This document shows positions 63,511 to 64,000 of a stretch of 64,000 nt of DNA, piece by piece. A program made the position numbers and the translations under genes. This stretch comes from RYN-133 sp963708645 (GTDB lineage Bacteria > Actinomycetota > Actinomycetes > Mycobacteriales > Jatrophihabitantaceae): NCBI GenBank assembly GCA_963708645.1, contig CAVPTA010000006.1:280994-344993 (forward strand), given 5' to 3'. The notes under the pieces are model-generated. The model was not told where the DNA came from. It did not search any database and worked only from the letters and a program-made list of their open reading frames with translations. Numbering within the stretch: position 1 is the stretch's first letter; the number at the start of each line of letters is the position of its first letter.

Positions 63511-63559
63511 GTGTTCAGGGGGAGGTAACCGAGTGTTCATCGAATGCGCTCGCTAGTGT
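63511..63559 (+). promoter_or_regulatory. Possible PHO box and leaderless -10 before DUF47 gene
   Basis: GTGTTCA occurs at 63511-63517 and 63533-63539, exactly 22 bp apart, equal to two 11-bp units of an actinobacterial PhoP direct-repeat box. TAGTGT at 63554-63559 is 7 nt from GTG 63567. DUF47 proteins often accompany phosphate transporters, which fits. Confidence 0.4.
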
Positions 63560-63566
63560 GCCAACC

Positions 63567-64000
63567 GTGGCTTTCCGTCTCGCTCCGCGCGACAGCGCTT
63601 TCTACGGCATGTTCACGGAGGCGGGCCAGAATGTCGTCGATCGCGCCGACATCCTCGCCGGGCTGCTCGACCTCAACGCCAACCGCAAGGCGATCGCGAA
63701 GCAGTTGCGCGAACGCGAGCACGTCGGCGACTAAGTCACGCACCGCATCATGCGCCAGCTCAACACCAGTTTCGTGTCCCGTTCGACCGTGAAGACATCT
63801 ATCGGCTCGCGTCCGCGCTCGACGACGTGATCGACGCTCTCGAGGCGACGGCCGACTTCATCGTCCTCGCCGACATCGGCAAGCTCCCGGCGCTGATGGG
63901 CGAGCAGATCACGCTGATCGCCCGGTCGTCGCACGAGACCGCTGACGCGATGGGACGGTTGCGCACGTTGCGTGACCTCGAGCCTTACTGGATCGAGGTC
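63567..64000 (+). CDS. DUF47 (PhoU-like) protein, 5' part, with in-frame stop and frameshift
   Basis: The N-terminus FRLAPRDSAFYGMFTEAGQN and the later PFDREDIYRLASALDDVIDA, ALEATADFIVLADIGK are typical of DUF47 proteins that pair with Pit phosphate transporters. The frame meets TAA at 63732-63734 where homologues have Glu (GAA), then shifts near 63780, where one C of a run seems missing. After that it is open to the end of the window. Either sequence error or early decay; errors are more likely given the rest of the window. No pit gene is visible, as the window ends. Confidence 0.75.

Overview
The window is high-GC DNA (roughly 70% by eye) from an actinobacterium. The main evidence is the gene order rpsP-khpA-rimM-trmD-rplS-lepB-NUDIX-rnhB-DUF2469, then yraN-comM-dprA-xerC-M23 peptidase, then rpsB-tsf-pyrH-frr-cdsA-rlmN, which is the standard actinobacterial arrangement. 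Frequent GTG/TTG starts, 4-nt stop/start overlaps and leaderless promoters (a TANNNT box 6-7 nt before the start codon) agree with this. The genus cannot be named from sequence alone. No CRISPR array, prophage or intact insertion sequence was seen.

Layout. 0-4.6 kb is accessory: the end of an amidohydrolase, a GntR/FCD regulator, an MFS transporter, a strong terminator, a 68-bp nested palindrome and a divergent GH1 beta-glucosidase. 4.6-10 kb is the ribosome/tRNA-modification block. 10-15 kb inserts a beta-propeller glycosidase-like gene, a sulfotransferase and two ECF sigma modules that face each other. 15-19.9 kb holds yraN, comM, dprA, xerC and a secreted M23 peptidase. 20-24.9 kb is an insertion before rpsB: a 46-aa ORF, a 1009-aa LuxR-type ATPase regulator, acylphosphatase, an alpha/beta hydrolase and a secreted protein. 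25-31.6 kb is the translation and lipid block, with a small kinase and a truncated globin before rlmN. 31.6-45.6 kb carries a FUSC transporter, an S9 peptidase, a DHA2 exporter with its TetR, an ald/FAD-oxidase/FMN-protein operon divergent from an Lrp regulator, a TIG-domain secreted protein and two uncharacterised enzymes. 45.7-57.8 kb is a polyamine uptake and catabolism cluster: class III aminotransferase, Lrp, APC permease, PotABCD, FAD amine oxidase, GntR, saccharopine-dehydrogenase-like protein and agmatinase. 57.9-64 kb holds a stress protein, acyl-ACP desaturase, a metallo-beta-lactamase/Rieske fusion, a tRNA, a DksA-type protein, Bcp peroxiredoxin, purU and the start of a DUF47 (PhoU-like) gene.

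Quality. More than 20 genes, including essential ones (rpsP, rimM, trmD, lepB), are broken by single-base frameshifts. At most sites I could resolve, deleting one base that follows a GC dinucleotide on the plus strand restores both the frame and the family sequence. I read these as sequence errors rather than pseudogenes and give each such gene its full inferred span.

The most unusual structures are two tandem 59-bp units between potB and potC, each a 20-codon ORF that keeps the ATGA overlap chain; a family of 68-70 bp nested palindromes built on AGTGGTCA at three intergenic sites; and the mirrored ECF modules, one preceded by a coupled 13-codon leader ORF.
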